This document shows, piece by piece, positions 26,200 to 38,200 of a stretch of DNA of 64,000 nucleotides. The stretch covers positions 12,214,001 to 12,278,000 of the forward strand of contig OX419757.1 in NCBI GenBank assembly GCA_948567375.1. Reading direction: 5' to 3'. The stretch comes from Lunularia cruciata (taxonomy: Eukaryota; Streptophyta; Marchantiopsida; Lunulariales; Lunulariaceae). The notes under the pieces are model-generated. The model was not told the origin of the DNA. It did no database searches and was given only the letters and a program-made list of their open reading frames with translations. Position 1 is the stretch's first letter. The number at the start of each line of letters is the position of its first letter. Made by a program: the position numbers and the translations under genes.

Positions 26200-26810
26200 T
26201 CAAATCAAGGATATGGTACAAAAAGGAGGTTTATCCGACCCAATGTATCACCATATGGAGCTCCTATCTTGTTTGTGGAGAAGTAGGATAGCACAATGCG
26301 CATATGCATTGATTGCCAAGGTGTAAATCAACAACCCGTGAAGAACAAATATCCCTTACCCCGCATGGATGACCTGTTGGATCAACTCAAAGGAGCAAAA
26401 CACTTCACCAAATTTGATTTGCAGAGAGCTTATAACCAAATTAGGATTGTAGAGGAAGACATACACAATACAGCCTTTTGAACAAGGTATGGTTACTTTG
26501 AGTACCTATTGATGGCGTTCATCCTCACCAACACACCAGTCACTTTCATGAGTTTGATGAATGATATATTTTGTCCATACTTGGATAAATCTATTATCAT
26601 TTTCTTAGATGACATCTTAGTCTACAGCAGGACAATGATGGAGCACAAGCAACATCTGCAAGAAGTCCTCAAGATTCTATGACAAAATCAATTATATGCC
26701 AAAATCTCAAAGTGCAAGTTTGGCAAGTCTGAAGTAGACTGCTTGGTGCATAAAGTAAGTGTAGAAGGTATCCAAGTGTTAACAGATAAAATAAAGGTTT
26801 TCAAAAATAG
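26200..26810 (+). pseudogene. Ty3 reverse transcriptase
   Basis: A 61-codon block from 26296 holds CIDCQGVNQQPVKNKYPLPR and DLLDQLKGAKHFTKFDLQRA (motif A). It ends in a TGA for the Arg of [16 protein letters not shown] with the catalytic Asp pair is at 26608-26613. The YxDD core is kept, but several stops break the frame. Confidence 0.85.
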
Positions 26811-26929
26811 GTGATCCAAAAGATCAGATCAGACTCACGTCAAGAATTTCTTGGGATTGATGGGGTTTGATCGTTCATTTTTCAAGGACTTTTCCAAGGT
26901 CACACAACCTCTAATGGCATTACTTGGCA

Positions 26930-27410
26930 AGGGGCGGAAGTGGATGTGGAGAACAATACAAGAATTGGCCTTTTAGGAATTGAAAGATGCATTACTACAT
27001 GCACCAATCTTGAAATGGTATGATCCAAAATGTTCAATCAAGTTGGCTACAGATGCATTAGGTCCCTACAACAAGAGTGGCATGACGGATAGCACCCAAT
27101 TGTGTATTTCTCTCAGAAGCTATTTATTGGTAGAATGTATCTATGATACCACCAAATGAGAAGAGTTTTCCATTGTCCTTGCAACCAAGCATTAGAAGCA
27201 CTATCTTGGCAAAAAGGCATTTGTAGTGGTGATAGACCACAAACCTCTAGTCTACCTCAAGACACAAAAGATCTATCTCATCGACATATTTGGTGGGCAA
27301 AGTGGAGACAATGGTTCAACATGACAATCACATATGTGGAAGGCAAGAAGCAACTTGTAGATTCATTCACCCCAATGCTTATAGCAAACAATTTGGTGGT
27401 ATAGGTCAAG
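26930..27410 (+). pseudogene. Ty3 RNase H remnant
   Basis: Fragments equivalent to the AFxxLK start (near 26975), the TDASG-like stretch (TDALG, near 27052), FSIVLATKHWKHYLGKKAF near 27166 and IDHKPLVYLKTQ near 27236 occur in order. Two frames are used. The last Asp is probably within VDSFTPM (near 27358). Confidence 0.6.
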
Positions 27411-27559
27411 ATGAACCTAGAATTCTGGCCAAGGATTCTTGCTACTACAAAAATTGAACCACAAATTGTAGAAGCTCGTTCATCCAAAGGCATCACCCAA
27501 GGACTTACCTTTTGTGATGGAAAGTTATGGATTCCTTAGACCACAAATATAAGAACCAC

Positions 27560-28200
27560 CATCCTAGCGGGATGTCATTATTCCACCATTGCATGCCACG
27601 TTGAAGTGGATAAGATCTTAGATGCAGTCAAATGCCATTATTATTGGCCCAAGATGAGCAACAATGTGATGGAATATGTTTGAAGTTGCCTACTCTGTCA
27701 ACAAAATAAAACTTCTGATCAAGCTCCCATAGGACTCCTTCAACTCCTCCCTACTTCTACACAACATTAGGAATAGGTAAGTATAGATCTGGTTTGTGAA
27801 TTGCCAAGACCACCTCAGGGTTTGACTCCATCATAGTCTTTGTCAATCAATTCAACAAAATGATTCATGTGTGTCCTACTACAAAGGATATGACTACTCC
27901 ACAATTAGCTCAATTGTACTTAGATGTAGTCTTTTCTCACTCTGGCCTGTCTCGAGTCCTCATCATCAATGGAAGCACTCAATTCACTAGTTTATTTTAG
28001 AGAACACTCTTTGGCATCTTCAAAACCAAATTGGCCACATCTATGGCTTACCATCCATAGATTGATAGATGAACAAAACGGGTTAATCACATTATTGAGG
28101 ACATGCTCCAAGGATTCACCTTAGATGAGCAAGAGAGATTGGACATCTTACTTCCATTGGTGGAATTTTCCTACAACAATTTAGTGAATGCATCCACATA
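27560..28200 (+). pseudogene. Ty3 integrase remnant
   Basis: An HHCC zinc region (HSTIACHVEVDKILDAVKCH, CLLCQQNK) lies at about 27570-27705. In the core, the SDRGS-type motif is INGST near 27965, so the second catalytic Asp is Asn, and the later TERVNR motif reads TKRVN, so Glu is Lys. Both are G-to-A changes. The integrase could not be active. Confidence 0.7.
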
Positions 28201-28639
28201 GGTCACACCATTCTTCCTTATGTATGTAAAGCATTCTTTCACACTTTTGAGCTTGATGAAGATCCGTTCAATGGCTACCAAGGTGGACATTGTCAACGCT
28301 TTTGTTTCTAAAATCCAACAAGGTGTGGAGAGTGCCAAGCACAGGTTGCAAATCAACAAAAACAATATGCAAATGCACATTGCTAGCACATGGAGTTCAA
28401 TGTTGGGGATCAAGTCTAGTTGTCCACAACCAACCTCACATTAGTTGTCCCTTGTAAGCTCAATCCTCATTTTATTGGGCCTTTTCCCATCCTTCAGTAA
28501 ATTGGAAAAATGGCATCTCACCTTGAGCTACCGCTACGCATGAAGATCCATCCAATGTTCCATGTTTCTCTACTATGAAGATATGCACCACGACTGCCAC
28601 ACTTTCCTTCCATACAATAAATTTGGCTTTGTCCAACAC

Positions 28640-28806
28640 TCATTGATGACATGGAGGAATATGAAGTTGAACTCGTTCTCCATAAACTCATTCGTGGTAC
28701 TCACCATCCGCATGTGAAATGTCTTGTACATTGGAAAGGGTGCTCATTTTATGAGGCAACATGGGAACCAACAACCAACTTGACCCATGCACCAGTGTTA
28801 GTGTAA
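28640..28806 (+). pseudogene. Chromodomain at the end of the chromovirus polyprotein
   Basis: EEYEVELVLHKLIRG, VKCLVHWKGCSFYEATWEP and TNLTHAPVLV form a complete chromodomain outline, with the aromatic cage positions (Tyr, Trp, Trp/Tyr region) largely present, ending in TAA. In chromoviruses this domain steers integration to heterochromatin. The frame is uninterrupted here although upstream pol is badly broken. Confidence 0.85.
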
Positions 28807-28847
28807 CCTTTTGAGCAACAACTTCACAACAAGGATGTTGTGTTTTC

Positions 28848-29157
28848 AAAAGGGGGAGGTTTGTAATACCATTAACTAGATATATTATCTAGAAGTAAAA
28901 TTTGGCTTGGTAACATCTAGAAGGATATTATATATGATGGACTAAGTAGATCAAATAGAAGTGTCACCAAAAGAGTATTTCCACTTATAGGGCATGAGTC
29001 AAAAACACCTTGAAAACTTTAGAGCCAATTTTGGAGACCTAAACGGGAGAATTAGGCCTCAAAAATGAAAAACCTTCTCCTCCTCCATGGGCATAGGCTT
29101 GCATTTCTACTCAATTTACCTAGGTCACTTATTCATACTAGGATCTCTATCCTTATG
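28848..29157 (+). repeat. Polypurine tract and truncated 3' LTR of the chromovirus
   Basis: AAAAGGGGGAGGT precedes TGTAATACCATTAACTAG at 28862. Homology to the 5' LTR is clear to about 29090, weaker to about 29110, and stops before the next LTR starting at 29158, which appears to have inserted here. Confidence 0.85.
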
Positions 29158-29577
29158 TGTAATAATGTAGAGTTTATTGAAGTTAATAAGTTAGTCGAAT
29201 CATTTAATTATATGAAAAATGAGGTAAAAATTAATAATCTAAGAATATTAAGAGTATTCTAGAAATATTTAGGAAGCTTCTTGGTAGAATATACTAGGAA
29301 GCCTCTTTGCAAGAATGTTTTAGAAACTTCCCAAGATTTGAGTAGCATGTATGCCAAGTAAAAGATTAGCTTAGTTTGTATGCCAAGTAGATGGTTGCTT
29401 GCATTTCAAGAAAGGTTACTTCTAGAAGGAATATTCCTTGGAATCTTCTTAAGAGTCTTGTAATTAGCTTCTTTATAAATACCAAAGTCCAAGCTCATGC
29501 TAGGCATCAGAGTTTCTCCCATTTGAGAGTTTCAATGTGATCTTCCATTCTCCTCTTTCTCTCCTTTGTCTTTTACA
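29158..29577 (+). repeat. LTR with heat-shock-like GAA/TTC motifs (older copy)
   Basis: It matches the LTR at 59349-59758, read on the minus strand, at both ends and in the AAATACCAAAG...AAGCTCATGCTAGGCAT block. TTTATAAATACC near 29472 is a good TATA box. Inverted GAA/TTC units remain at about 29256-29282 and 29420-29445 but are fewer and less regular than in the younger LTR. Confidence 0.8.
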
Positions 29578-30960
29578 TTGGCTTAGAGCTAGAATGAGAT
29601 GGATGGAATTGTTGGATCACCAAATCAGTTTCTCCAAAACCATTGGGTTTTTCATAATTTTTTACTACCAAAGCAACCATTTCTAACAATTCATCACTTC
29701 TAGCTTTGGCTAGGATATTTTGAATGAAATCACCTTGTTGGATGAACCATTGATCCTTCATATGGTAACTTATAAATATTAGTATAAGTGTTGTATCTAC
29801 ATGTTAATCTAGATAATTGCAAGAAGGTAGTGTGATAGAGAAATAGTCATGGTGGCAATGCCTAAAGTTATCATTGTTATGTAACAATAGATCTAGCATC
29901 TTTCTTGATTGTTGAAAGAGAGAGATCATGATAGGCAACAACAAGAGCTATTGGAGATAGCCTTGTTTTGAGAATGAGAAGATCAAGTTTGATGCTCAAA
30001 ACCAAATTTATCTTTAAGGCAAGAATTTATTGGATTCAATAGAGAATTTTGAGTTTGATTGTAGATGTTATTTTGAAGTCACAAATCTTTTAGATAATTG
30101 GAAATAAATCCTCTTGGTTTCAAGCCAATTAGATAGAGTAGCAAAACTATGGTGGTAATTTGGGTGAAATAAACTCAAATTTTTTGCTCCAATTTTGACA
30201 TGGGAAGCATCAAGAGCGTAGTTATTGAGAGATTCTGAGTTTTGAATTATACACAAGCTACACAAGATTGATTGGAAAAATTAAGATACTAATTATATAA
30301 ACTTATAGGAAGTACTAATAATAAGCTTTCATGTTAAAATTAGGAACCATATTCATACATATATATATGCAAAAAAAAATTAATTCAGTTTTCAACAATC
30401 TTTTTATCAAAGGGAATTGGTTTTGTGAGGAGTTACATTTCTCAATTCCAATACACTAAGATGCTAATTCCAAACATACAAGAAGACAAAGCTTTGGATT
30501 GGTTTGTGAGAGGCTTGAAATCATGCACCAAATTGGAAGTCACAATGCGCAAATCCCAAAGATCTAGAAGAAGTCATCTAGATGGTTGAGCACTTTGACT
30601 TTTTAGTTGCTACAACTTGGTCTTGACCTAGATCTCCCTAGAACCTATAAACATACCAAGTATGGGTGGATGGACCGGCACCAATAGAGATTGATGCCAT
30701 CCAACCAAGACCACTTGGCATAGTAGATCACAAGAACTTGTGATAAAATGGTGGATACTTCTATTGGTGCAAAACTAGATATTGCATTGCTTAATGTCCA
30801 AACAAGGAGAGATTTCACAAATGGAGTTCTTGGAGCATGATGAACAAGGAAAAATATTCCCAATAGGAGATATAAAGCCACTTAATAGGAATCAAATTAG
30901 TTCCAAAGAAATTGAAGGCTCCATCTATGCAAGTTTGATCCATTTATAAGGTATGATATC
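29158..30960 (+). mobile_element. 5' part of a second Ty3 family (same family as 59349-64000)
   Basis: LTR 29158-29577 (TGTAATAATGTAG...TTTTACA) is followed by a PBS-like TTGGCTTAGAGC. A gag part is recognisable from about 30430 (YISQFQYTKMLIPNIQEDKALDWFVRGLK). The spacer around IEIDAIQPRPLG near 30680 and a decayed knuckle near 30765 follow. DNA similarity to the minus-strand element at 63.3-64 kb continues to about 30950, where copia sequence takes over. Stops are frequent. Confidence 0.8.
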
Positions 30961-33597
30961 CTATCTTACTTAGAGAATTTTAGTTGCATGTTGCAGTTTT
31001 GAGAATTGCATGTATAGAAATTCTTGTTTTAGTTTGAGCCACATCATAACATTGGTTATGGTCTGGCTGAGAAATCATTGAATGGAGCAACCTACTATAT
31101 TTCCTTTGTGGATGATTATAATATAAAGAGCTTTATCCATCTCATGAAAAGCAAGGATGAAATGCTACAAAAATTTCAAAATTTTGTAGCCATGGTTGAG
31201 TTGTAGATTGGGAGGATCAAGCAATTGAGAACAAATGGAAGCAAAGAGTACATGAATGAGGAATTCCTCTCTTTTTAATCAAAGAAAGGAATTCTCCTTG
31301 ACTGTACTGCTACAGACAATCCTGCACAAAATAGAGTTGTAGAAAGGCTGAATAGGACATTGGTGGACAAAGCATTGGCAATATTCCAACATGCCAAGCT
31401 GGAGAGGAAGTTTTGTGGTGCTGCTATTAGCATTGCAAATTTTCTTAGAAATATCAATGGTACCACATCATTACTAGGAACAACTCCTAAAGAATGATTG
31501 AATGGATATGAAGAGGGATTGAAAGGATATCTTTTGTACAATCCTAAGTTTGGACAGATGATCAGAATAGAGATGTACTCTTTGATGAATTGAGGACTTG
31601 GAGTGAGAACAATGATGAGTTGCAGAAGCAAGCTAATCAGTTTTATCAGCCTGATCAATCTATCTTCCCAAGCTGCAAAGTAAATTCTTTAGATCAATCA
31701 TCAGAAGAGTAATCTCTCCTGAAGTTGAAGCTTATGGTTCACCAAAGGAGAGTCTGAAGGTGTACAAAAGAAGGCTTAAATATAGATTGTGGTTTTTGAT
31801 TTTGATACTATAAAAGAAGACTCCCAAAAGCAGCCTGTAGATGCAAAATCTCTGAGTGAGATTCCAAAGATGTCAAGAGATGACATGAAACTTTTGGGCA
31901 TAGAGCCAAGAAGCTCAAGAGTGATAGAAAACCTCTTGATAGACTTGGCTTTCTATCAAAAGAGATGTTAGATGAATCTTACATCTATCATGAAGATTGT
32001 GATCCAAACACTTTACAGCAAGCTATGCTCAAACTAGATTCAAGTCAATGGGAGTTGGTTGTAGTAGAAGAGAAGAAGTCTCTTCAGACTAATGGTACAT
32101 GGGTACTAGCTTATTTACCTCTATGTAGGAAAGAAGTTGGCTATAAATGGGTTGTCAGGGTCAAACGTGGAGTTGAGAATGAGATATTGAAGTACAAGGC
32201 AAGACTTGTTACAAAGGGCTTCAATCCAAAAGCATCAATAGATTATTCAGAAACTTTTGCACTTGTTGCCAAGTATGGATCTCTTCGCATGCTTCCAGCT
32301 CTTGCAGCAAAGAGAGATTAGGAAGTGGAGCAATTAGATGTGAAAATAGCCTTTCTCAATGGAAATTTGAGATAATCTATCTACATGGATGTTCCAGCTG
32401 GATATACTAAAGGCAAAGGAAAAGCATCCTTGTTGAAGAAGGCTTTATATGGTCTTAAGCAAGCTCCTAGAGCTTGGTATAAGAAACTAGACTCATACTT
32501 GAGAGAGAATGATTTCAAACAAGCAGATTCTGATATGAGTCTATACTAGATATGATGTATACATAGTTGTAAATGTATATGATCTATTACTATTGGGGAA
32601 CAGGATTATCAATGGAGTGATAGATTTATTGTGCTTTGTTTTTGAGATGACTATCCTTGATCTTGTAAAACTCATTTTGGGAATCAAAGTGAGTAGAGAC
32701 AAAGAAGCATGATGGATCTGAATCAATCAACCACAGTATGTGAGATCCATACTTGCTAAGTATCAGATGTTAGAGGCAAATCCTGTCTCTACACCTCTTG
32801 ATCTATAGTGGAAGCACAATAGAAACATAGATGGGGGAGGTGAACCACTATGACAAAACATTGTATCAAAGTGCTCTTGGTTCTCTAATGTTTATCATGG
32901 TCTATTCAAGACCAGATATATGCTATGCACTAGCTAAATATACTAGCAACTTGTGCACAAGCACATTTGAAAGGTATAAAGAGTGTATTGATGTACTTAA
33001 AGGGTACTCAAGATGCATTCTTGGAGTATAGAAAGCAAGGGAACATACTTGCTCCTACTCTTGAAGCATATATAGATGCTAGTTGGGGAGATGACATAGA
33101 TAACAGTAGATCAGCCAGTGGATACGTAATCATGCTTAATGGTGGAGCAATCAAGTAGATCAACTAGTGGATACATAATCATGCTTAGTGGTTGAGCAAT
33201 CAACTTGCATAGTAAACAACAAATATTTGTTGCATTATCTACTACTAAGGCAGAATTTATGGTTGCCTCAAATGCTACTCAAAAAGTCATCTAGAGTAGG
33301 AGACTTCTAAAGGAGATAGGTTTTGAGCATGACATTCCTACTACATTGTCCTATGACCATCCAAGAAGTATAACACTCAACAAAAATCTTGTACATCACC
33401 CAAGGACTAAGCACATTGAGATTAGAAGAAGATTTGTAGCGGAGAAAGAAAAGGAGAATGTGGTGAAGTTAGTTTACTTTCCTACACATGAGATGAATGC
33501 ATATGTGTTTACAAAAGATAAACATGCAAAATGTAAAATGTGTAGTATAAATGGGAATTGTATTAAACTCTTATTAAGAGGGAATGTTAATTTTAGT
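30961..33597 (+). pseudogene. Ty1/copia polyprotein remnant (integrase, RT, RNase H)
   Basis: The copia order integrase-RT-RNase H is seen. Integrase: YYISFVDDYNIKSFIHLMKSK near 31095, then NRVVERLNRTLVDKALAIF with the catalytic Glu near 31341. RT: TNGTWVLAYLP, GYKWVVRVKRG, YKARLVTKGFNP (from about 32087), LDVKIAFLNGNL (motif A, 32335) and ALYGLKQAPRAWYKKLDSYL (32446). The YVDD motif has become NVYD near 32575, losing an Asp. RNase H: QSALGSLMFIMVYSRPDICYA (32868) and YIDASWGDDIDNSRSASGY (33071). Gag and the 5' LTR are missing; stops are common. It abuts the Ty3 fragment, so one of them truncated the other. Confidence 0.9.
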
Positions 33598-34020
33598 TGA
33601 TCTCTAGTGTAGTGAATTCTCTACTTTCTATGGTTTTATTAGATTCCTCCAGAGCTTTATCATTTGTTCAGGGTAAAGTTGAACTGAACCATAATTAGAG
33701 TTATGCAAAAATTTATTATTAAACTATATATATTCTGTGAATTTCTTTGAGTTAATTTTTCTACAAAAATTATTCCAAACTTTGACACCTTGCATTTCAT
33801 GAAATCTTGAGTTGCTTAATATCATCTTCAAGTGTATTTTATGCTACTTCAGTGTTGGGTGTTATTCATATTATGTGAATGAACTTCATGTACTATTTTT
33901 GAGAACTATAGGGCATAGAGAAATCTACTATTGTTGAGTGCAATCAATGATGTTTACTTTGGTGAAACTAGAAAAAGTTGAATGCTAGTGATGTCTGATA
34001 CATCAAAAGTTAGAATGACA
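33572..34020 (+). repeat. Polypurine tract and probable 3' LTR of the copia element
   Basis: ATTAAGAGGGAA is followed by TGTTAATTTTAGTTG at 33585, a typical copia PPT and LTR start right after the polyprotein. The 3' edge is uncertain, somewhere before about 34020, as no second LTR is available for comparison. Confidence 0.55.
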
Positions 34021-35220
34021 AACTACTTCAGGCAACATAAACAATAGTTCTCATCGTAGTACCTTACAAGATACATCAAAATACAGTTTTAGAAAGTTCA
34101 AGAAAGAGAAGTCCAATACCAAATGGTGGGACTTCGAGTGTTGGTGGGGGTTGGATAAAAGCTCCTCACCTTTTTGAGAAAACTGAGTTTTCTCAAATCT
34201 ATGTAGATTCTGAGACTGTCTATACCATGTAAGTTCTTCTCTTTCAAAAGAAAGAGTAACTATTTTCAAATAAGGTAAAAGAGTGTACTTTCCGAACAAA
34301 AATTATCTTAATTGTTATCTGCTAGCAGCAAGGTAAGAATGAAAGGTGTCAAATGGGGATACCGCGATTGGATCTATGTTGAAAGGTTCTCATTGTAATG
34401 AAAGAAATGCTGGCCGAAACCGGTGCAGACAGTACAGCATTCAATTATGAACAAGCGGATACAAACAAACACCGTAACAAAATGAAAGCATGATATGGAG
34501 TCCCTTATCTGTCTTACCGTCTAGTGTAAAGGGACCTCTTTTCTTGCAAAACTAGGCAGGCGATTGCACACGAGCAGCATAGTGCAGTCTCAATGTGCCC
34601 GCAGGATAGTATTTGAGTACTGGAAGTACAAGCTGTTCATGGAACGGGCAATCCAGAAGCCACTTAGTATCAAACCGGACACATGCATATGGGAAATATA
34701 AGCAAGAAAGAATGCAAGCAAGCAAGGATACGAAATGAGAAAGAAGCAAGCAGAGCAAGTAAATACAGAGTCGGATATAATCTGAAGCGTTACAAAAAGA
34801 AAAAATTGATACATTCCCTCAGTAGCGCGCAAAGTGAACATCAGCAACATTCATGTGAAAGAAAGAAGAAGCGAGCCCTGTCAAACAGATACGAATCAAA
34901 GAGAAAGAAAAGGGAACCCATCGAACAAGTAGGAAGGCATGGCATTAGTGGATGATAGCTGGGCTGGGACAGAGTGTGAGGCTAAAATATATCCATTACT
35001 GGTCACTCATCAAGCTGTGCAATCTGCGATGGTTTGCAAAATTATGCCCATCTGGAGACGTCTTCAGTTATATAACAATTTCCATAATAACATGAAAAGT
35101 GGAAAGAATAGTGAATTTATACCGAACACCACATCAACTAGCAAATGCATAGCACGAGTTCTCGGAGAAAAATTTAAAACCTAGTAAGTGCTGCCACTAA
35201 ATCATCGGCAAAATAATGTC
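34021..35220. other. 3' flank and probable 3' UTR of TWD40-1
   Basis: No separate gene is seen. Composition changes near 34300 from AT-rich transposon DNA to the mixed DNA of the gene. A relic of the intron repeat lies at about 34616-34700 (CTGTTCATGGAACGGGCAATCCAGAAG). I could not fix a polyadenylation site. Confidence 0.45.
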
Positions 35221-38200
35221 CTACAAAAGAGGTGGTTGGTTCTGAAATCCAGGTGTGACTGAAGTTGAAATAGGTAGTGGGTCTGAAGAACCGAGCCCCT
35301 CGATGAGCAATGGCTCCGGAGGTGGTGGTGGTGGTGGTGGTGGTGTATACTGCGGCACCTCTGTAACAACAGGTGGTCCACCTTTGTTGCTCGATGACAC
35401 CATAGGGAGGGGGAACCCTCGTGCCGCTCCCTTAGACGAGGCCATGGGGAGTGGAAAGTGCTGAGCTCCACCTTTCGCCATTGGAAATGGGAATCCCTTA
35501 GCTGCTGCTCCACCAGCATTTGATGTTGGCGGCGGAAAGGGGAAGGCCGCTGGTGATTGGCGTCTCGTGTCTGCTGTTTGAGGATGTTGTGGCGCTGGAG
35601 TAACGACTGGTGGTTTGGAGGTGACTGGAGCGGGCTTTGGTGGCTCCATAATTGACATTAACTGGGACAAATCGGGCTCGGGTTGAGGTATCGGTGTAAC
35701 TAAAGGAGGGAAGTCCATTATTGCTCCAGTCGCATTTGATCCTGGAAATGCTTGTGCAGTTGATGCTGGGAAGAGTTGTACATTTGACGCAGGGAAAAGT
35801 CCCGTATCTGCTGGAGCTGGAACGCCTGCTGGCTTTGAACTTGGAACTAATTGCTCGAGATCAGCAGCAGACCATGTCATCTCTGGTACTGCAGGAGCCT
35901 GAGGACCAGCGCCATTTGCAGCTGGGGGAACCATGGGCACCGTGCCTCCTTGCGCTGCACCAGATGTTGGTGGAGCCGGCAATGCCAACATAGATCCACT
36001 TGATTGCACTCCTGGTTTGGGAGGCGTTTTAGTGAGGGCCATGATTGTTGGGCTGGGAGCATTCACAGGTGGAACAATTTCAATCAAAGGTGCCCTAGGC
36101 TGTGTCAAGCTTTGGAGAATTCCGTCCTTTTGAGGAGTAAGTCCAGTGCCACCACCCTGGGCAAGTCCAGGTAGTCCACTTTCGAGGGCCGCAAGTACGG
36201 GATCAACTGCAGGTCCAAGTTCAGGAACAGCTTTGGAAGAAGTGTTCGTATATTGCTTCTGCAAGACCTTGTTCCACTGTTGTATCAAACCTTTTAATGT
36301 CGGTCTTCCGTGTGCCTACAAAAGGCAGATACTTTCATAATCAGCACATGTACAGAAATAAGAATGAATCAGTAGTCCCTTGCTTTCGGCATTTGTAGAT
36401 AAAGGCAAGTTGAAGGGAAGGCAAAGAAGACAAACATGGGCATGCAGAGCGGCTTCGGCGAACATTCCGGTATCGTGCCAGGCCTTCTCCAAGAGATTTG
36501 GGTCTCCAAGGAAAGCGCCCGCAAGAGCTGCTTCGCGACCTAGACCAGCAGCTATCATCCTATTCGCTTGGACCTGCAACAAATAATGCACGATGAGCAA
36601 TACTGTTCTTGGGTTTAGCATTCTTCACAAAAACCTTGGATCCAGATGAATGTGACGATAAAAACACACCACAAGCTTGGAAGCATCTAACTTTAAACAC
36701 AAGTCGAAAGGCTTGCTGTGTTTAAAATGTTTTCTCCAGTTTCACCAGAGAAGTCGTCCGGACTTTCGACCATGGGGTCTCAGATCATTTGTCAAGAAGA
36801 AATAGAAAATTAAGGTCATGGGACATACGGGAAATGAGAGCAGAAGCCGTTCTTCGAACGGGGGATCCGGAACCCACTAAGTGCATATGTAGTGCAGATG
36901 AAATATAAGCACGAATTGGTGAAAATCGACATGAATGGCAACTCAGCAAATGGAAATTAAGTGAAACTAACGATACGAAGGTAAGTCGAAGTACAGACAT
37001 AATTGAAACACCTTACGAGTAACACCTGCAGAGAACTAGTGTACATCGTGCAACCACAAGTAAGACCCGACCGATTAAGCATCTGAAATAGAAAGTCGGG
37101 TACCATGAAACCAAGAAACATCGAGCTAAGTGTAATATACAAAGCATTAGTTGAGGAAGGGTGAAGTGGAGCGAGTGGGAGAGGAGTGGATGGTATCTTG
37201 GCTGGGTCGAAGCGAAGCGTGAGAGGACTGGATATGAGGAAATGAGAGCAGAAGCCGTTCGATGAACGGGAGATCCGGAACTCATTAAGTGCATATGAAG
37301 TGCAGATGGAATGTATACATGATATTGAGAATGAGGACAGAATTATCCGGAACTCATTAAGTACAGTCACTAAGGAGGACTCAATTCCGACGAGTACATG
37401 ATATGTACAAATCGAAATGAATAGTAAATCCGGAACGGGGATGATTTGAATCTAACAATCGAATGTATGCCGGAGCAAAGACTTAATATAAATATTTCAT
37501 GAGCAATACGTGTAACCTATGAGCGATAAGCAACGCATGTAGAGAAATGGTATACAACGTATAATCAACGACCGATAAGCAAGTCGTGAACAATTAACCA
37601 ATCGCAAGTTTGGCAGAAACCATCAAATCGAAAGACGTGTAGGAACCATGAAACAAACAAATATCGAAAGAGAAATAGTTGACGATGGGTGGAGTGGAGC
37701 GAAGTGGGAGAGGAGTGGATGGCGTCTTGGCTGAGTCGGAGCGAAGCGTTAGAGGACTGGCTATTAGGTCATGAGAGCAGATAGAGGCGAGAAACAGTAT
37801 GAGAGGAGTGTGAGAGAAGGGGAGACAATGTATGCTTGGGGCGATGTGAGGGAGAGGGGCTGTACAACAAAGTTGGTCCCATGCAAGTAAACAGACAAGC
37901 ATCCGGATTGTACAACATACCAGATACCGAATATGCATTACATACAAAGAGACTTATGTTTTATGCAAGTATTGAGAGATTCAAGGGCTGTTCGAGTAAG
38001 GTCATGGGACATACTGCTAAACGTGTTAATTCCCCATGAGAGGCAAGCCTAAACGTTAGTGCTCGCAGCTCGTCGGAATTGAGTCCTCCTTCGACTGCCC
38101 CAGCTGCAGCCAACCTTGTCAATGCCTGGCGGGCAATATCGGCCTGCCCCGTGGCGTCTGCGGCATCAATCAATTCCAAAAACTCTCGAGCGAATTTCAC

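Larger units (their letters stand above)
23160..29157 (+). mobile_element. Ty3/gypsy chromovirus, decayed, with both LTRs recognisable
   Basis: The order is 5' LTR (23160-23756), PBS (23758), untranslated leader, gag (24533-25020), zinc knuckle (25305), protease (25600), RT (26296-26800), RNase H (26930-27400), integrase (27560-28200), chromodomain (28640-28806), polypurine tract (28848-28861) and the start of the 3' LTR (28862). The 3' LTR is interrupted at 29158 by another element. Decay is heavy: knuckle His to Tyr, protease DSG to DLG, an integrase Asp to Asn. Related LTRs lie at 22392, 53337 and 57951. Confidence 0.9.

Noticed and set aside
35255-36340. Plus-strand open frames opposite the last TWD40-1 exon
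   Set aside because: Shadows of the minus-strand coding exon; GC-rich coding sequence leaves the opposite strand open.
36844-36890. 5S rRNA-derived sequence in the hairpin repeat (GGATCC..GAACTC..TTAAGTGC)
   Set aside because: The resemblance to the internal 5S region is limited to a few short words, with wrong spacing and no promoter boxes.
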